From Anseongella ginsenosidimutans (GTDB lineage: Bacteria > Bacteroidota > Bacteroidia > Sphingobacteriales > Sphingobacteriaceae): DNA of 64,000 nucleotides. Location: positions 28,988 to 92,987 of the forward strand of contig JAJUHF010000002.1 of the NCBI GenBank assembly GCA_029268045.1. Direction: 5' to 3'. The notes below the pieces were generated by a model. The model made no database searches, was not told the DNA's origin, and was given only the letters and a program-made list of their open reading frames with translations. This document shows positions 28,001-36,060 of this stretch, piece after piece; position 1 is the first letter of the stretch; every line of letters begins with the position of its first letter. Position numbers and translations under genes: made by a program.

Positions 28001-28184
28001 GATCGGTATCGGTCCGGGTCAGGATGGTCCCGATGCGGGCCGCCAGGATCTGCGTTTTTCCCGTACCGGGTCCGGCAATGACCAGTACCGGTCCCTCGAT
28101 CTGGTTAACTGCGCGGAGCTGGGCCTCGTTCAGGGTTTCCAGCGCCTTTTGAAAAGCTAAATTATACGATTCGGGATGGTTCAT
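25029..28184 (-). CDS. UvrD-type helicase fused to a PD-(D/E)XK iron-sulfur nuclease
   Basis: 1051 residues. The helicase half has Walker A AGPGTGKTQILAARI (about 33-47), motif II VDEYQDTS, GDDDQSIFRFQGA, TCHGSKGLEFDHVFLVGG and YVAITRARTHLYL. The C-terminal ~300 residues are a RecB/Cas4-type nuclease: a Cys in YLECPLRFYFQ, the catalytic VVDYKTGRYK, then CGKKDCEWC. Four Cys in this 1+3 spacing bind a 4Fe-4S cluster in AddB- and Cas4-type nucleases. It is thus a single-chain DNA end-processing machine, probably for recombinational repair. No AddB/RecC-like partner is nearby. Confidence 0.9.
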   Translation of the reverse strand: MNHPESYNLAFQKALETLNEAQLRAVNQIEGPVLVIAGPGTGKTQILAARIGTILTRTDTDPHNILCLTYTDAGAVAMRQRLFQFIGPDAWRVNIYTFHAFCNDIIQENLDYFGKLSLDAISDLEQLALMRKLIDSFPADHVLKRFRGDAYFEIDGLKELFSIMKRENWTPEFIAEKVDEYLQAIRDAEPDTPYYKKFKYSRPSKASGAQPGDLKPSYEEEVKRMERLKAAAFELPVYQRMMRDMNRYDFDDMISWILNAFQNDPNFLLNYQEKYQYVLVDEYQDTSGAQNELIRLLVSYWDTPNIFVVGDDDQSIFRFQGANVENIEQYHSRFARDLHSVMLLDNYRSTQHILDAARVLIDHNTERIRLPGLSKQLVARNTALQEDIRPEIHAYQTQLHEFAGVTKQVKRLIGSGVSPSDIAVIYKEHALGEDLMNYFRLEGIPVSARKKLNVLKTPFGKKLLNILRYLSLETEAPYSGDELLFHIMHYDFYGIAPLDAAKICVAVNKQNRSGKEPTSIRRHLAELAAGQQSLFQPEGQAELARLSNDIEYWVKAAGNLTLQNLFEKIVLRGGILAYVLRSPEKNLLLQILSALFNFLKEESRRHPEMDLAGFIRQIDLLEEHDLPLQVSQVIFNEQGVNFLTCHGSKGLEFDHVFLVGGNCHLWEKKRRRASGYKLPDTVFTVAKDAGTEEELRRLFYVAITRARTHLYLSYSKYDTTGKDLEHTLFIAEIMAGTGLKPIPREIPEDELLPFFALNFSEEERPSLGLIDKNLVDSVLQNYALSVTHLSNYLECPLRFYFQNLLRIPRGKTESLTFGSAIHWALELFFRRVRDEGEFPPKEQLQEDFQWYMNKNRESFTAEQYARRMEYGNKILPDYYDRYINEWSRVIIPEITVRNVEVDGVPIKGKIDKLEFDGKSVNVVDYKTGRYKNAKDKLRGPDGKNPNGGDYWRQAVFYKILVDNDHARGWTAISSEFDFVEPDDGEYIKHKIYIKPEDIETVKEQIRNTYARIKNYEFDTGCGKKDCEWCNFVRSNFRDLSELSPVEEEEES

Positions 28185-28211
28185 TATCCAAAGATAACGA
28201 TCAGTTCGAGC

Positions 28212-28243
28212 ATAAAAAAAAGGCTCCAGCCGAAGCGGGAGCC
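28212..28243 (-). terminator. terminator after the glycan lipoprotein operon
   Basis: Minus strand GGCTCC / GGAGCC hairpin with a CGCTTCGGCT loop followed by eight T, 40 bp after the last gene of the GH3-SusCD locus. Confidence 0.82.
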
Positions 28244-28283
28244 CTTTGATTCAGATTTCCATTTATCTCTTATGGTATTTTTC

Positions 28284-29438
28284 CTATCGTGAGAATGCGC
28301 CGATTTCGCCAATAACCACGTTATTCGTGCCTCCACTTGGCTCTAGGCAGTCTACCTTGAAGTAGCGGATATCCTGCAGGGTGGGGAAATCGAAGTACTG
28401 CGTACCGCCGGCGTTGGCCACGTTGTATCGTCCCATGATGGTCCACTCCACACCGTCCTCGCTGACATAAATGTCAATCAGGCGGGGGATTTCATTCCGT
28501 GCGTTCTGAAAGCCTAACCAAATCCCGGCAGTTTCCGGTTTAATTTCACCCATGTCAACTGAAATCCAATGCGGGTACACGGTCTGCGGGCTGATCTGGT
28601 TTACCCAGATGGATACCACGTCCCCGTCCAGGGCTACCTGTGGTTTCCGGCCATCGCCGCTCCGGCCGTCAAAGCTTGAAGCGTCAGCCACCCATCCCGT
28701 CCGGTCGTAGGGCGAGGGAGGTCCCAATACCTTTACCTCCTGGAACGGTGTATAAAAGGTATCTATTGAATTTGGGTGAGGAAGATACACCGAACGATAC
28801 AGGAAGCGGCCCTCCGCTGTATGGTCGTAATCGGTGATCCAGCTTGTATCGGCGCCAGCCTGCTCTCTTGGAATGGACAAGGTCCGGCGGTTGCCGAGTT
28901 TGTCTACGTATTCCAGTTCCGCAAGGACCGCCGTGGGATCCACCGGCCCCCAGATGATCTCCAGCGTATCGGTGACTTCCGAATACAATGCCGACATGAT
29001 CAGGCGGGGAAGCCGGGAGTTTTTGTAGTTGTCTCCAAAGGATTCTCCGTTTCCGATGGTGGCGACCGACGAGTTCCCCTTGTCGTCGTATGTAATGATC
29101 TCGAAGGTATAGATCCGTTCCTGAAGGTTGTCAATGATCACGTTGATCGTGTCAATGCCCGCTGTTTTGGTGATCGGAACCTCAAGCGAATCACGCCGGT
29201 TGTCCCAGTAGATCTTTGCTTTTGTTACGGTCGGGTCGGATAAAGCCAGCCAGCTTAACTGGATGCGCTTGTAACCGGGGTTGACCTGAAGGGAATCGGC
29301 GCCCTGTACGTAAATAATTTCGCCGTCTTTCAGGAATTGATCGTAGGTGTCGTCCATTTCGCTGCAGGCGCTGAGCCCCCACGCAAGCAGGGCCAGCCCC
29401 AAACACCGTGCAGCTAATTTATAAGGATGGAATTTCAT
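28284..29438 (-). CDS. DUF4998-type surface lipoprotein with C-terminal discoidin-like domain
   Basis: 384 residues. The signal ends in the lipobox LSAC (Cys near residue 24). The N-terminal part (INPGYKRIQLSWLALSDPTV..KAKIYWDN) looks like DUF4998/fibronectin-like beta sandwiches. The last ~140 residues (DRTGWVADASSFDG to CLEPSGGTNNVVIGEIGAF) resemble an F5/8 type C carbohydrate-binding fold. It is the last gene of the SusC-SusD cluster, so it is probably a surface glycan-binding protein analogous to SusE/SusF. The ATG at 29438 begins the signal peptide. Confidence 0.82.
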   Translation of the reverse strand: MKFHPYKLAARCLGLALLAWGLSACSEMDDTYDQFLKDGEIIYVQGADSLQVNPGYKRIQLSWLALSDPTVTKAKIYWDNRRDSLEVPITKTAGIDTINVIIDNLQERIYTFEIITYDDKGNSSVATIGNGESFGDNYKNSRLPRLIMSALYSEVTDTLEIIWGPVDPTAVLAELEYVDKLGNRRTLSIPREQAGADTSWITDYDHTAEGRFLYRSVYLPHPNSIDTFYTPFQEVKVLGPPSPYDRTGWVADASSFDGRSGDGRKPQVALDGDVVSIWVNQISPQTVYPHWISVDMGEIKPETAGIWLGFQNARNEIPRLIDIYVSEDGVEWTIMGRYNVANAGGTQYFDFPTLQDIRYFKVDCLEPSGGTNNVVIGEIGAFSR

Positions 29439-29464
29439 AATTCGTTGCATTAAATTGATGGATC

Positions 29465-30652
29465 TTATTCAGGGTTCCCGAAAAAGGTGAGTTCCGCGAT
29501 GTAAATATAGGTCAGACCACCCCAGGTTTCGATTGCCCGATACCTCAGATACCGGACAGGCGGCGTACCCAGCGGCATGTCAAATCCTTCTCCGTCCACA
29601 ACAGCAAACTGGAAATTCTCGTTTACGTCGTTGGAGATCTGGCGGGATTCGAAGGTGCCAATTTTGGTCCATCCTTCCCAGCTTCCGTCCGGATCGGGTG
29701 CATCGGCACGTCCGTAAAGCTCAAATACTTTTACGTCCCCTGCCTTGTAAGCTCCATCGCTGGCACCCGCCCCGCCGCCTCTGCGGTGGTGGAATATCAT
29801 CCGGCTCAGCGAATAGGTTTGTCCCAGATCAAAGGTAAAAGCCACCGGAAGACCATTCGCCGGTTTGGTGTGGAAAGCAGACCCGCTGTTCCATTCGCCG
29901 TCAAATACATCACTCACGCCGTCGCCGCAGCAGTGCTGTACGGTGTTATCGCCCGGCAGATTGATAAAGGTGATTTTGGTCTTGTCAATTTCCTGCTCAG
30001 GCCAGGGTGTCAGCGTAACAAACAGCGTGTCCGACATGTTGTCCCAGCGGTCGCGTACAAATACCCCGAATTTTCTTTCCTCAGCCGGGAATCCGCGGGT
30101 GGCGAACTGTCCGGTTATGGCTTTGGTATATACCCGGTCGGCTGTGATTAGATCGCCCATCGAATCCGCAGCCAGTACGGTGAGGACCACATTGGCTCCG
30201 GCGTCGTTCTGGAAATCGACTTTTACGCCCGCGAAGGTGGGCTCTACGTTCAGTGTTTTGAACACCTCTCTTACGGGAGGGCTCAGCGGGTTCACCTTGA
30301 CCGTGAGTGGATCCGATTCCACTTCACCTCGTGATACGGTATACAGTTTTACTTCATACTCTTCCGTATCGGGGAACCCTTCGATGATCAGGCTGCGGTT
30401 GTAATAGGAAGATTTGACTTCCTGTTCCACTCCGTCACGGATCTCATATACCGCCTTGATGTATAATATGTTCTCGCTGGCGGGAAGCGTGTAATTAATC
30501 CGCGCGCCTCCCGGCAGACTCTCTACCTCGACATTGCTAACCGGTGCCGGTTTTTTGTCGTTTTTGTTGACCGGTCCCATGTCTTCCTGTTTGTGACACG
30601 CGCTTAAAGCGAGCAGGAAAGCAAAAAGACCTAAAATTTTAACCGTATTCAT
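29465..30652 (-). CDS. DUF4959/DUF5000-type surface glycan-binding lipoprotein
   Basis: 395 residues with a lipobox LSAC (Cys about 19). Tandem beta-sandwich modules match the DUF4959-DUF5126-DUF5000 architecture of PUL lipoproteins: KPAPVSNVEVESLPGGARINYTLP opens the first; FVRDRWDNMSDTLFVTLTP closes the second. A C-terminal discoidin-like module contains FTFDLGQTYSLSRMIFHHRRGG and ends VRYLRYRAIETWGG. It lies between SusD and the DUF4998-type gene with short gaps, so all are probably cotranscribed. It is likely surface-exposed and glycan-binding. Confidence 0.83.
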   Translation of the reverse strand: MNTVKILGLFAFLLALSACHKQEDMGPVNKNDKKPAPVSNVEVESLPGGARINYTLPASENILYIKAVYEIRDGVEQEVKSSYYNRSLIIEGFPDTEEYEVKLYTVSRGEVESDPLTVKVNPLSPPVREVFKTLNVEPTFAGVKVDFQNDAGANVVLTVLAADSMGDLITADRVYTKAITGQFATRGFPAEERKFGVFVRDRWDNMSDTLFVTLTPWPEQEIDKTKITFINLPGDNTVQHCCGDGVSDVFDGEWNSGSAFHTKPANGLPVAFTFDLGQTYSLSRMIFHHRRGGGAGASDGAYKAGDVKVFELYGRADAPDPDGSWEGWTKIGTFESRQISNDVNENFQFAVVDGEGFDMPLGTPPVRYLRYRAIETWGGLTYIYIAELTFFGNPE

Positions 30653-30689
30653 AATTCTTGATACTTAATTCTTGGTACGATACTGCAAA

Positions 30690-32591
30690 CTACCACCCCG
30701 GGTTCTGAGACAATTCCGTATTGGTCAGCAATACGTTCTCATTGATCGGCCACAGGTAATCCCGCGTAGCGAAAGTCTGATTGAAGATCAGGGTCTCACG
30801 GTAGTAACCTTCCGCCGTCGGTTGCTGCAGATCCCATCCGGTAATTGGCTTGTTTAATTCCTCAAGCGCTTTTTTCCAGCGCCGCAGATCCCAGAAGCGG
30901 TGACCTTCAAAGGAAAGTTCAATAAGCCGTTCCCGTTGGATAATTTCACGCAGGCCTTCCTGGGTGGTGTATTTCAGCGGATTGTTGCTGTATTTACTCC
31001 AGGAATCGGCCACGCCTTCCAATCCGGCGCGTGCCCGTACCGCATCAATGTAATCCAGCGCTTCGGATACCGGACCCTGTACCTCATTCAATGCTTCTGC
31101 ATAGAGCAGGTAAAGATCGGCCAGACGGATCACGGGCCAGGGGTAATCTTCCCGGGTGTAGGTGGTCTCCCCGATCACGTTGTTGATGTTTACCAATTTT
31201 TTGGGCCAGTAACCGGTAGTGGAATACGAAGTCAGGTTAATTGCCGCTGCCGGCTGACCTTGCTTGCTCGATACAAAGAACAGATCTCCTTTGTCATCGA
31301 ATTTACCTTGTCCGTACCAGATCCCTCCATCAAAGCCCAGGCTCGCGTAAAAGCGGTTTTCCCGGTTGAAATGCAGCTTGGCGGTGGTGTAGCCTTCCTT
31401 CAGGTTGAATTTATCGGACTCGGTCGCCATCTGCAGTCCGAAGCGGCCATTGTAGTCGTAATTCTTGTCCTCGTCAATGGGCACTCCGTTGGCACTGTAG
31501 AACATGTGCGCGATCTTCAGCGGCGGTGCGATCAGACCGCTTGTAGCGCCGTTGTCCGCGCGTGCCGGGTCCAGACCACGTGGAGTGGCCCGGGCCTGCA
31601 TGGCGCTTGACATGCTGTTCGTATTGGCCCAGATGATTTCGGAATTCCATTTTTCGGTGACACTGCCCCGGATATTCAGTTTGATCAGCGTAGTATCGCT
31701 CAGATCAAAGGGAATAAACTGAGTATTGTAGTAATACAGTTTGTGTCCCTGCGCTTCGGCAAAATCGATGGCCTCCTTGGCGGCTGCCAGCGCGCGCTCC
31801 CATTTCTGCGGATCAACCGTCGGGTTGAACAGGGGCGTGCCGTCCTTCTGATTGAATCCGGCGTAGTCGGAGTTGCCGTTAAAAAGCGGGCTGGCCGCGG
31901 TAACCAGTACTTTTGCTTTAACGGCCATGGCGATCGTTTTGGTAATCCGTCCCAGTTCTTCAATCTCGAAATCGATCCGGTCGGGGAGATCCACGATGGC
32001 CTCATCCAGCAATTCCACGACGTAGTCGAAGCACTCGTCCACCGGAGAACGGGGGATCTGCACCTCATCCCGGTCGGCATAAATCGGCAGGTTTTCCTTC
32101 ACCAGCACAATGGGGCCGTACATCCGAAGCAGCCAGTAATGGTAATAGGCTTTCAGAAACTTTACTTCGGCCACCCAGCGCTCCCGTTCCCAGATGGGGA
32201 GATCGGGTACGGACTCGATATTTTCCAGAAACACATTACATTGACGGATTCCTTCGTAAAGGTCTTTGGCGCCTTGTGACCCCTGCCAGAAATTGACATA
32301 GGGTTCCACGATCCGCTGGTTCCCCCGGGCGATTTGCCATGCCGGCTCCCCGTTGGTGGGGGGCAACCACAGTTCATCCCCGGCAAGGAAGGCCGGGTTC
32401 TGGCTGATGCCGGAGTGCGCCGGCATATACGAATAACATGTGAAGAGAAAGCGCTCGGCCGTGCTGCGGAGCCGGAACGCATAGTCGATCGTCGCGACGT
32501 TGTCCGGCACGATGTCCATGTATTTGTTGCAGGCGCTTAAGGTGCCGAGCAACACCATGGCGAGAGATATCTTTTTTATATACTTTTTCAT
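30690..32591 (-). CDS. SusD/RagB family nutrient-binding lipoprotein
   Basis: 633 residues with the lipobox LSAC. It has the alpha-helical TPR-containing SusD fold: AEVKFLKAYYHYWLLRMYGPIVLV, PWPVIRLADLYLLYAEALNEV, and a C-terminal RELSFEGHRFWDLRRWKKA-type motif (RLIELSFEGHRFWDLRRWK). SusD proteins are the surface lids of SusC transporters and bind the glycan. It follows susC by 10 bp. The particular glycan is unknown. Confidence 0.94.
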   Translation of the reverse strand: MKKYIKKISLAMVLLGTLSACNKYMDIVPDNVATIDYAFRLRSTAERFLFTCYSYMPAHSGISQNPAFLAGDELWLPPTNGEPAWQIARGNQRIVEPYVNFWQGSQGAKDLYEGIRQCNVFLENIESVPDLPIWERERWVAEVKFLKAYYHYWLLRMYGPIVLVKENLPIYADRDEVQIPRSPVDECFDYVVELLDEAIVDLPDRIDFEIEELGRITKTIAMAVKAKVLVTAASPLFNGNSDYAGFNQKDGTPLFNPTVDPQKWERALAAAKEAIDFAEAQGHKLYYYNTQFIPFDLSDTTLIKLNIRGSVTEKWNSEIIWANTNSMSSAMQARATPRGLDPARADNGATSGLIAPPLKIAHMFYSANGVPIDEDKNYDYNGRFGLQMATESDKFNLKEGYTTAKLHFNRENRFYASLGFDGGIWYGQGKFDDKGDLFFVSSKQGQPAAAINLTSYSTTGYWPKKLVNINNVIGETTYTREDYPWPVIRLADLYLLYAEALNEVQGPVSEALDYIDAVRARAGLEGVADSWSKYSNNPLKYTTQEGLREIIQRERLIELSFEGHRFWDLRRWKKALEELNKPITGWDLQQPTAEGYYRETLIFNQTFATRDYLWPINENVLLTNTELSQNPGW

Positions 32592-32601
32592 TGCTTGCTG
32601 T

Positions 32602-35600
32602 TTAGAAGTTAGCCAGAATACCGAGGTTAACTACGCGCTGTACAGGGTATCCCAGACCGTTGTTGCCCATTTCCACGTCCCACAGCTTGAAGCTGCTCCA
32701 GGTAAGCAGATTCGTTCCGCTCAGATAAACCCGCAGGTTTTGCATAAATAATTTATCGGCCGTCTGCTGGGGCAGGGTATACCCGATTTCAACCTGCTTC
32801 AGCCGGAGGAAAGAACCGTTCCGCATAAACCAGGTACTGGTCTGGGCGTTGTTGTTCGTTCCAATCTCGGTCGTGCTCAGGCGGGGCCACAGGGCGTAGA
32901 GATCCCGGTTGCTTTCCGACCAGTAGCTGTCCGCATAAGCTTTCAGCAGCTGGTTTTGCGGAACCCCGATCAACGCCCCCTCGTTTTCATACGCATAGGG
33001 TATGAAGGGTGCCGTGGCCAGCGGATTGATCCAGAACGATTCGCGGCCCAGTCCCTGGAAGAAGGCGGAAACATCGAACGCTTTGTATCCTACCGAGAAA
33101 CCGAACCCGTAGGTGATCTCTGGCACGGTCGGATAACCGATGGGTACCTGATCCAGGGTCGTGATCTGGCCGTCGCCGTTTACGTCGCGGTACTTGATGT
33201 CGCCACCCATGTACTCCCCAAAGTTCTGACGGGGCGATCTGGCCACCTCGGCGTCGTCCACAAACAGCCGTTCGGCAATGTATCCCCACACCTGGTTGAT
33301 TGGGTAACCCACGCGGCTTTTCCACCATTCTTTCTCGTATTCGTACTCTTCATAAACCAGGTATTTGCTGGTGGCGTAGGTAAAGTTACCCATTACCTGG
33401 ATCCACAGGTCTTTATTGACTACGTGGTTATAGTCGAACTGGATGTCAATTCCGCGCGCTTCGGCTTCACCCACGTTCGTCTGCGGCTGTGCCGAAAGGC
33501 CCATTTCAGCCGGGGTGGCGGTACGCGTCATCAGGATGTTCTTACGGTGGTCCTTGAATACGTCCACCATCAGATTCGCCTTGTCAAACAGGCCGATTTC
33601 CAAGGCCAGGTTCAGTTTGGAAGCCGTTTCCCAGGTAATGCCCGGATCGGCATAACGCGAAATGGAAATTCCGTTGTGGGAGTACCCGTTATCTCTTCCA
33701 AACACCGCGCCCCGGTTGGGGTCATTCATGTTGACATTGGAGAGATACAGGAAGCGATCCCGGGGATGGCCAATCGCGTCGTTTCCGGATAAACCGTAGG
33801 TTGCCCGCAACCGCAGGTTGTTCACCGTGCTTTCCAGCGGCTCCCAGAACTTTTCGTTCGAAATGGTCCAGGCTACCCCTGCAGAGGGGAAGAACCCAAA
33901 GCGGTTGGAACGGTGGAACCGCTCCGAGCCGTTGTACCCGAAGTTGAATTCAGCATAATACCTGCTGTCGTAGGAATAGGTTGCCCGTCCGGCCAGACCC
34001 ACGTTCCGGAAGGGAAGGGATTCCTGCAGATCGGCAGAGTTGGCCGCAAGCTTATTGCGAACCATAAACACGAAGGTCCCGTTGATCGAGTGTTTATCGT
34101 CGATCTCCTTGGAGTAATTCGCTGCCGATTCCAGGTAGAAGCTGGATTCCACCTGGCGCGGGCTCAGCCCATAGCTGAGGTATTCCGACCCGGTGTCCTC
34201 GTTCATCAGATCAAGACGGTAGGTATTGGTGTACTTGTTGTAGGAAGTCGCATAATACCAGAACGGGTTGTACGCGCGAACCACATCAAAGTAGCTGTAC
34301 CGGTCGGTATTCAACAGCGTCCGGACATTCAAACCCGGCGTAATGAAGGTCAAATCCTGCTTCAATTCCAGCTGAGCCGACATCTTCGAGCGGGAGTACT
34401 CCTTGTATCCACGCACCAGATCCGCATACGGGTTCAACTGGGGCGTATTCGGTCCAAGCTGCGTGCTGTTCCCGAACAGGATGTGCTGCACGTATTGATG
34501 GTCCTCATCCACGGGGTAGTAGGCCGGGAAAGACACCGGGCTGCTTCGCAGGATCTTCCGGTAAACGTCGGCGCCCCCATTGATGGGGCCGTTGTAATCA
34601 TCGAACAAACCCGAGAGCCTGACCACCATTTCGGTCGATTTGGTAAGGTCTACGTTCACGTTGGAGCGCAGGCTGTAGGTCTTCAGGTTGATGTTGTTAT
34701 TGAAATTATTCCGTTTGTCCACGTTGAGGATCCCGTTGTCCTGATTAAAGGATCCGGCCACGAAGTACCGGGCCACTTTACCACCGCCGCTCACGTTCAT
34801 ATTGATCCGCTGGTTCATGGTATAGTCTTTCACCAGCATTTTCCGCCAATCGGTGGTGGGGTACATGTAGGGATTGGTGCCTTCGATCGTATTGTCGATC
34901 TTTTCATCCGAATACGGGCGTTCCCCAAGCGGGTCGCGAGTCAACACGGCTTCGTTATGGAGGCGCATATAGGTAATGGGGTCGGCCAGCTCCACTTCCC
35001 GTGTCGGCTGCGACAGCGAGTTTTCAAAGCGGAACGAGATCTTGGCCTTTCCTTCCACCCCTTCTTTGGTGGTGACCAGGATCACCCCGTTCGCCGCCCG
35101 GCTACCGTAAAGCGACGTAGCGGTGGCGTCCTTCATCACCGAGAAACTGGCGATGTCGTCCGGATTCAGGCGCGCCAGATCCGTACTGCTCATTTCAATC
35201 CCGTCGATCAGAATGAGCGGATCCTTCTTATAGCCGAAAGTTGTAACCCCACGGATAAAGAAGTCCGCGTTGTCCATACCCGGCTCACCGCTTCGTTGAA
35301 AGGCGATCACGCCTGCCACCCGTCCCGCCAAGGCGGTAGTCAGGTTGCTGGAGGGCACTTTCAGTTCGGAAGGGTTCACTGAAGTGACCGAACCGACCAG
35401 GTCACTCCTTTTCTGCTGTCCAAAGGCCACAACGACCACATCGTCCAGCAGGTCGGTGGAGGGTGCCAGGGTCACATTGATCTGGCTTTGATCACCGATT
35501 GCAATTTCCTGAGTCTGAAAACCGATCAGACTATACACCAGGGTGGAGCCCACGGGGGCGTCCAGAATGTATTTCCCCACGAGGTCGGTACTTGTTCCCA

Positions 35601-35766
35601 TATTCGTGGAGCCTTTCACGGCGACCGAGACTCCCGGCAGACCCACTCCGGTGGTATCTACCACGGTTCCAGTAATTTGTCTCATTTCCTGGGCAGATGC
35701 CGACATGCATACCCAGCTACAAAGAAATCCCAGCAGTACATGGGTAATGTACTTTTTCCATTTCAT
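32602..35766 (-). CDS. SusC/RagA TonB-dependent outer membrane transporter
   Basis: 1054 residues. A signal peptide is followed by a carboxypeptidase-regulatory-like domain (ITGTVVDTTGVGLPGVSVAVKG), the SusC-specific plug stretch (VVVVAFGQQKRSDLVGSV, ATASLYGSRAANGVILVTTKEG), then a ~800-residue 22-strand barrel. Imports glycan oligomers with the SusD encoded next. First gene of a five-gene minus-strand cluster that also includes a GH3 hydrolase upstream. The 35767-36060 gap holds no other gene that I recognise; a weak TATCTTTA-like element about 110 bp upstream could be the promoter. Confidence 0.95.
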   Translation of the reverse strand: MKWKKYITHVLLGFLCSWVCMSASAQEMRQITGTVVDTTGVGLPGVSVAVKGSTNMGTSTDLVGKYILDAPVGSTLVYSLIGFQTQEIAIGDQSQINVTLAPSTDLLDDVVVVAFGQQKRSDLVGSVTSVNPSELKVPSSNLTTALAGRVAGVIAFQRSGEPGMDNADFFIRGVTTFGYKKDPLILIDGIEMSSTDLARLNPDDIASFSVMKDATATSLYGSRAANGVILVTTKEGVEGKAKISFRFENSLSQPTREVELADPITYMRLHNEAVLTRDPLGERPYSDEKIDNTIEGTNPYMYPTTDWRKMLVKDYTMNQRINMNVSGGGKVARYFVAGSFNQDNGILNVDKRNNFNNNINLKTYSLRSNVNVDLTKSTEMVVRLSGLFDDYNGPINGGADVYRKILRSSPVSFPAYYPVDEDHQYVQHILFGNSTQLGPNTPQLNPYADLVRGYKEYSRSKMSAQLELKQDLTFITPGLNVRTLLNTDRYSYFDVVRAYNPFWYYATSYNKYTNTYRLDLMNEDTGSEYLSYGLSPRQVESSFYLESAANYSKEIDDKHSINGTFVFMVRNKLAANSADLQESLPFRNVGLAGRATYSYDSRYYAEFNFGYNGSERFHRSNRFGFFPSAGVAWTISNEKFWEPLESTVNNLRLRATYGLSGNDAIGHPRDRFLYLSNVNMNDPNRGAVFGRDNGYSHNGISISRYADPGITWETASKLNLALEIGLFDKANLMVDVFKDHRKNILMTRTATPAEMGLSAQPQTNVGEAEARGIDIQFDYNHVVNKDLWIQVMGNFTYATSKYLVYEEYEYEKEWWKSRVGYPINQVWGYIAERLFVDDAEVARSPRQNFGEYMGGDIKYRDVNGDGQITTLDQVPIGYPTVPEITYGFGFSVGYKAFDVSAFFQGLGRESFWINPLATAPFIPYAYENEGALIGVPQNQLLKAYADSYWSESNRDLYALWPRLSTTEIGTNNNAQTSTWFMRNGSFLRLKQVEIGYTLPQQTADKLFMQNLRVYLSGTNLLTWSSFKLWDVEMGNNGLGYPVQRVVNLGILANF

Positions 35767-36060
35767 AAAAGCACGGTTTAGATTAAGAGAATTACAGAAT
35801 GTAAACGAATTCCTCTATACTCAATTATTTAACTCCCTGAACGGAACTTCAGCCCGTTCTTAGTCCTAAAGATAGGGATAAAAGCCATGTAAAACCTTTG
35901 TTAACTGGACCTAACGCCTGCCCCTGTATGCGAAAAGGCTCTTTAATCGGCATTTCAATCGTTTTCTTAAAATTTGGACGGGAAAGAACTTCCGGCATCG
36001 GAAAAGTGGATAAAGTGAGAAAAGGGACCTGCAATCGGTTGCTTGGCGTCCCTTGCCGGT

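Noticed and set aside
33913..35382. 489-codon plus-strand ORF antisense to SusC
   Set aside because: The minus strand encodes an unmistakable SusC barrel and plug here; the antisense reading has His/Val/Gly-rich shadow composition.
35767..36060. Regulatory gene for the first SusC/SusD locus
   Set aside because: No sigma, anti-sigma or sensor gene is present in this gap or next to the locus; only weak promoter-like matches were seen.
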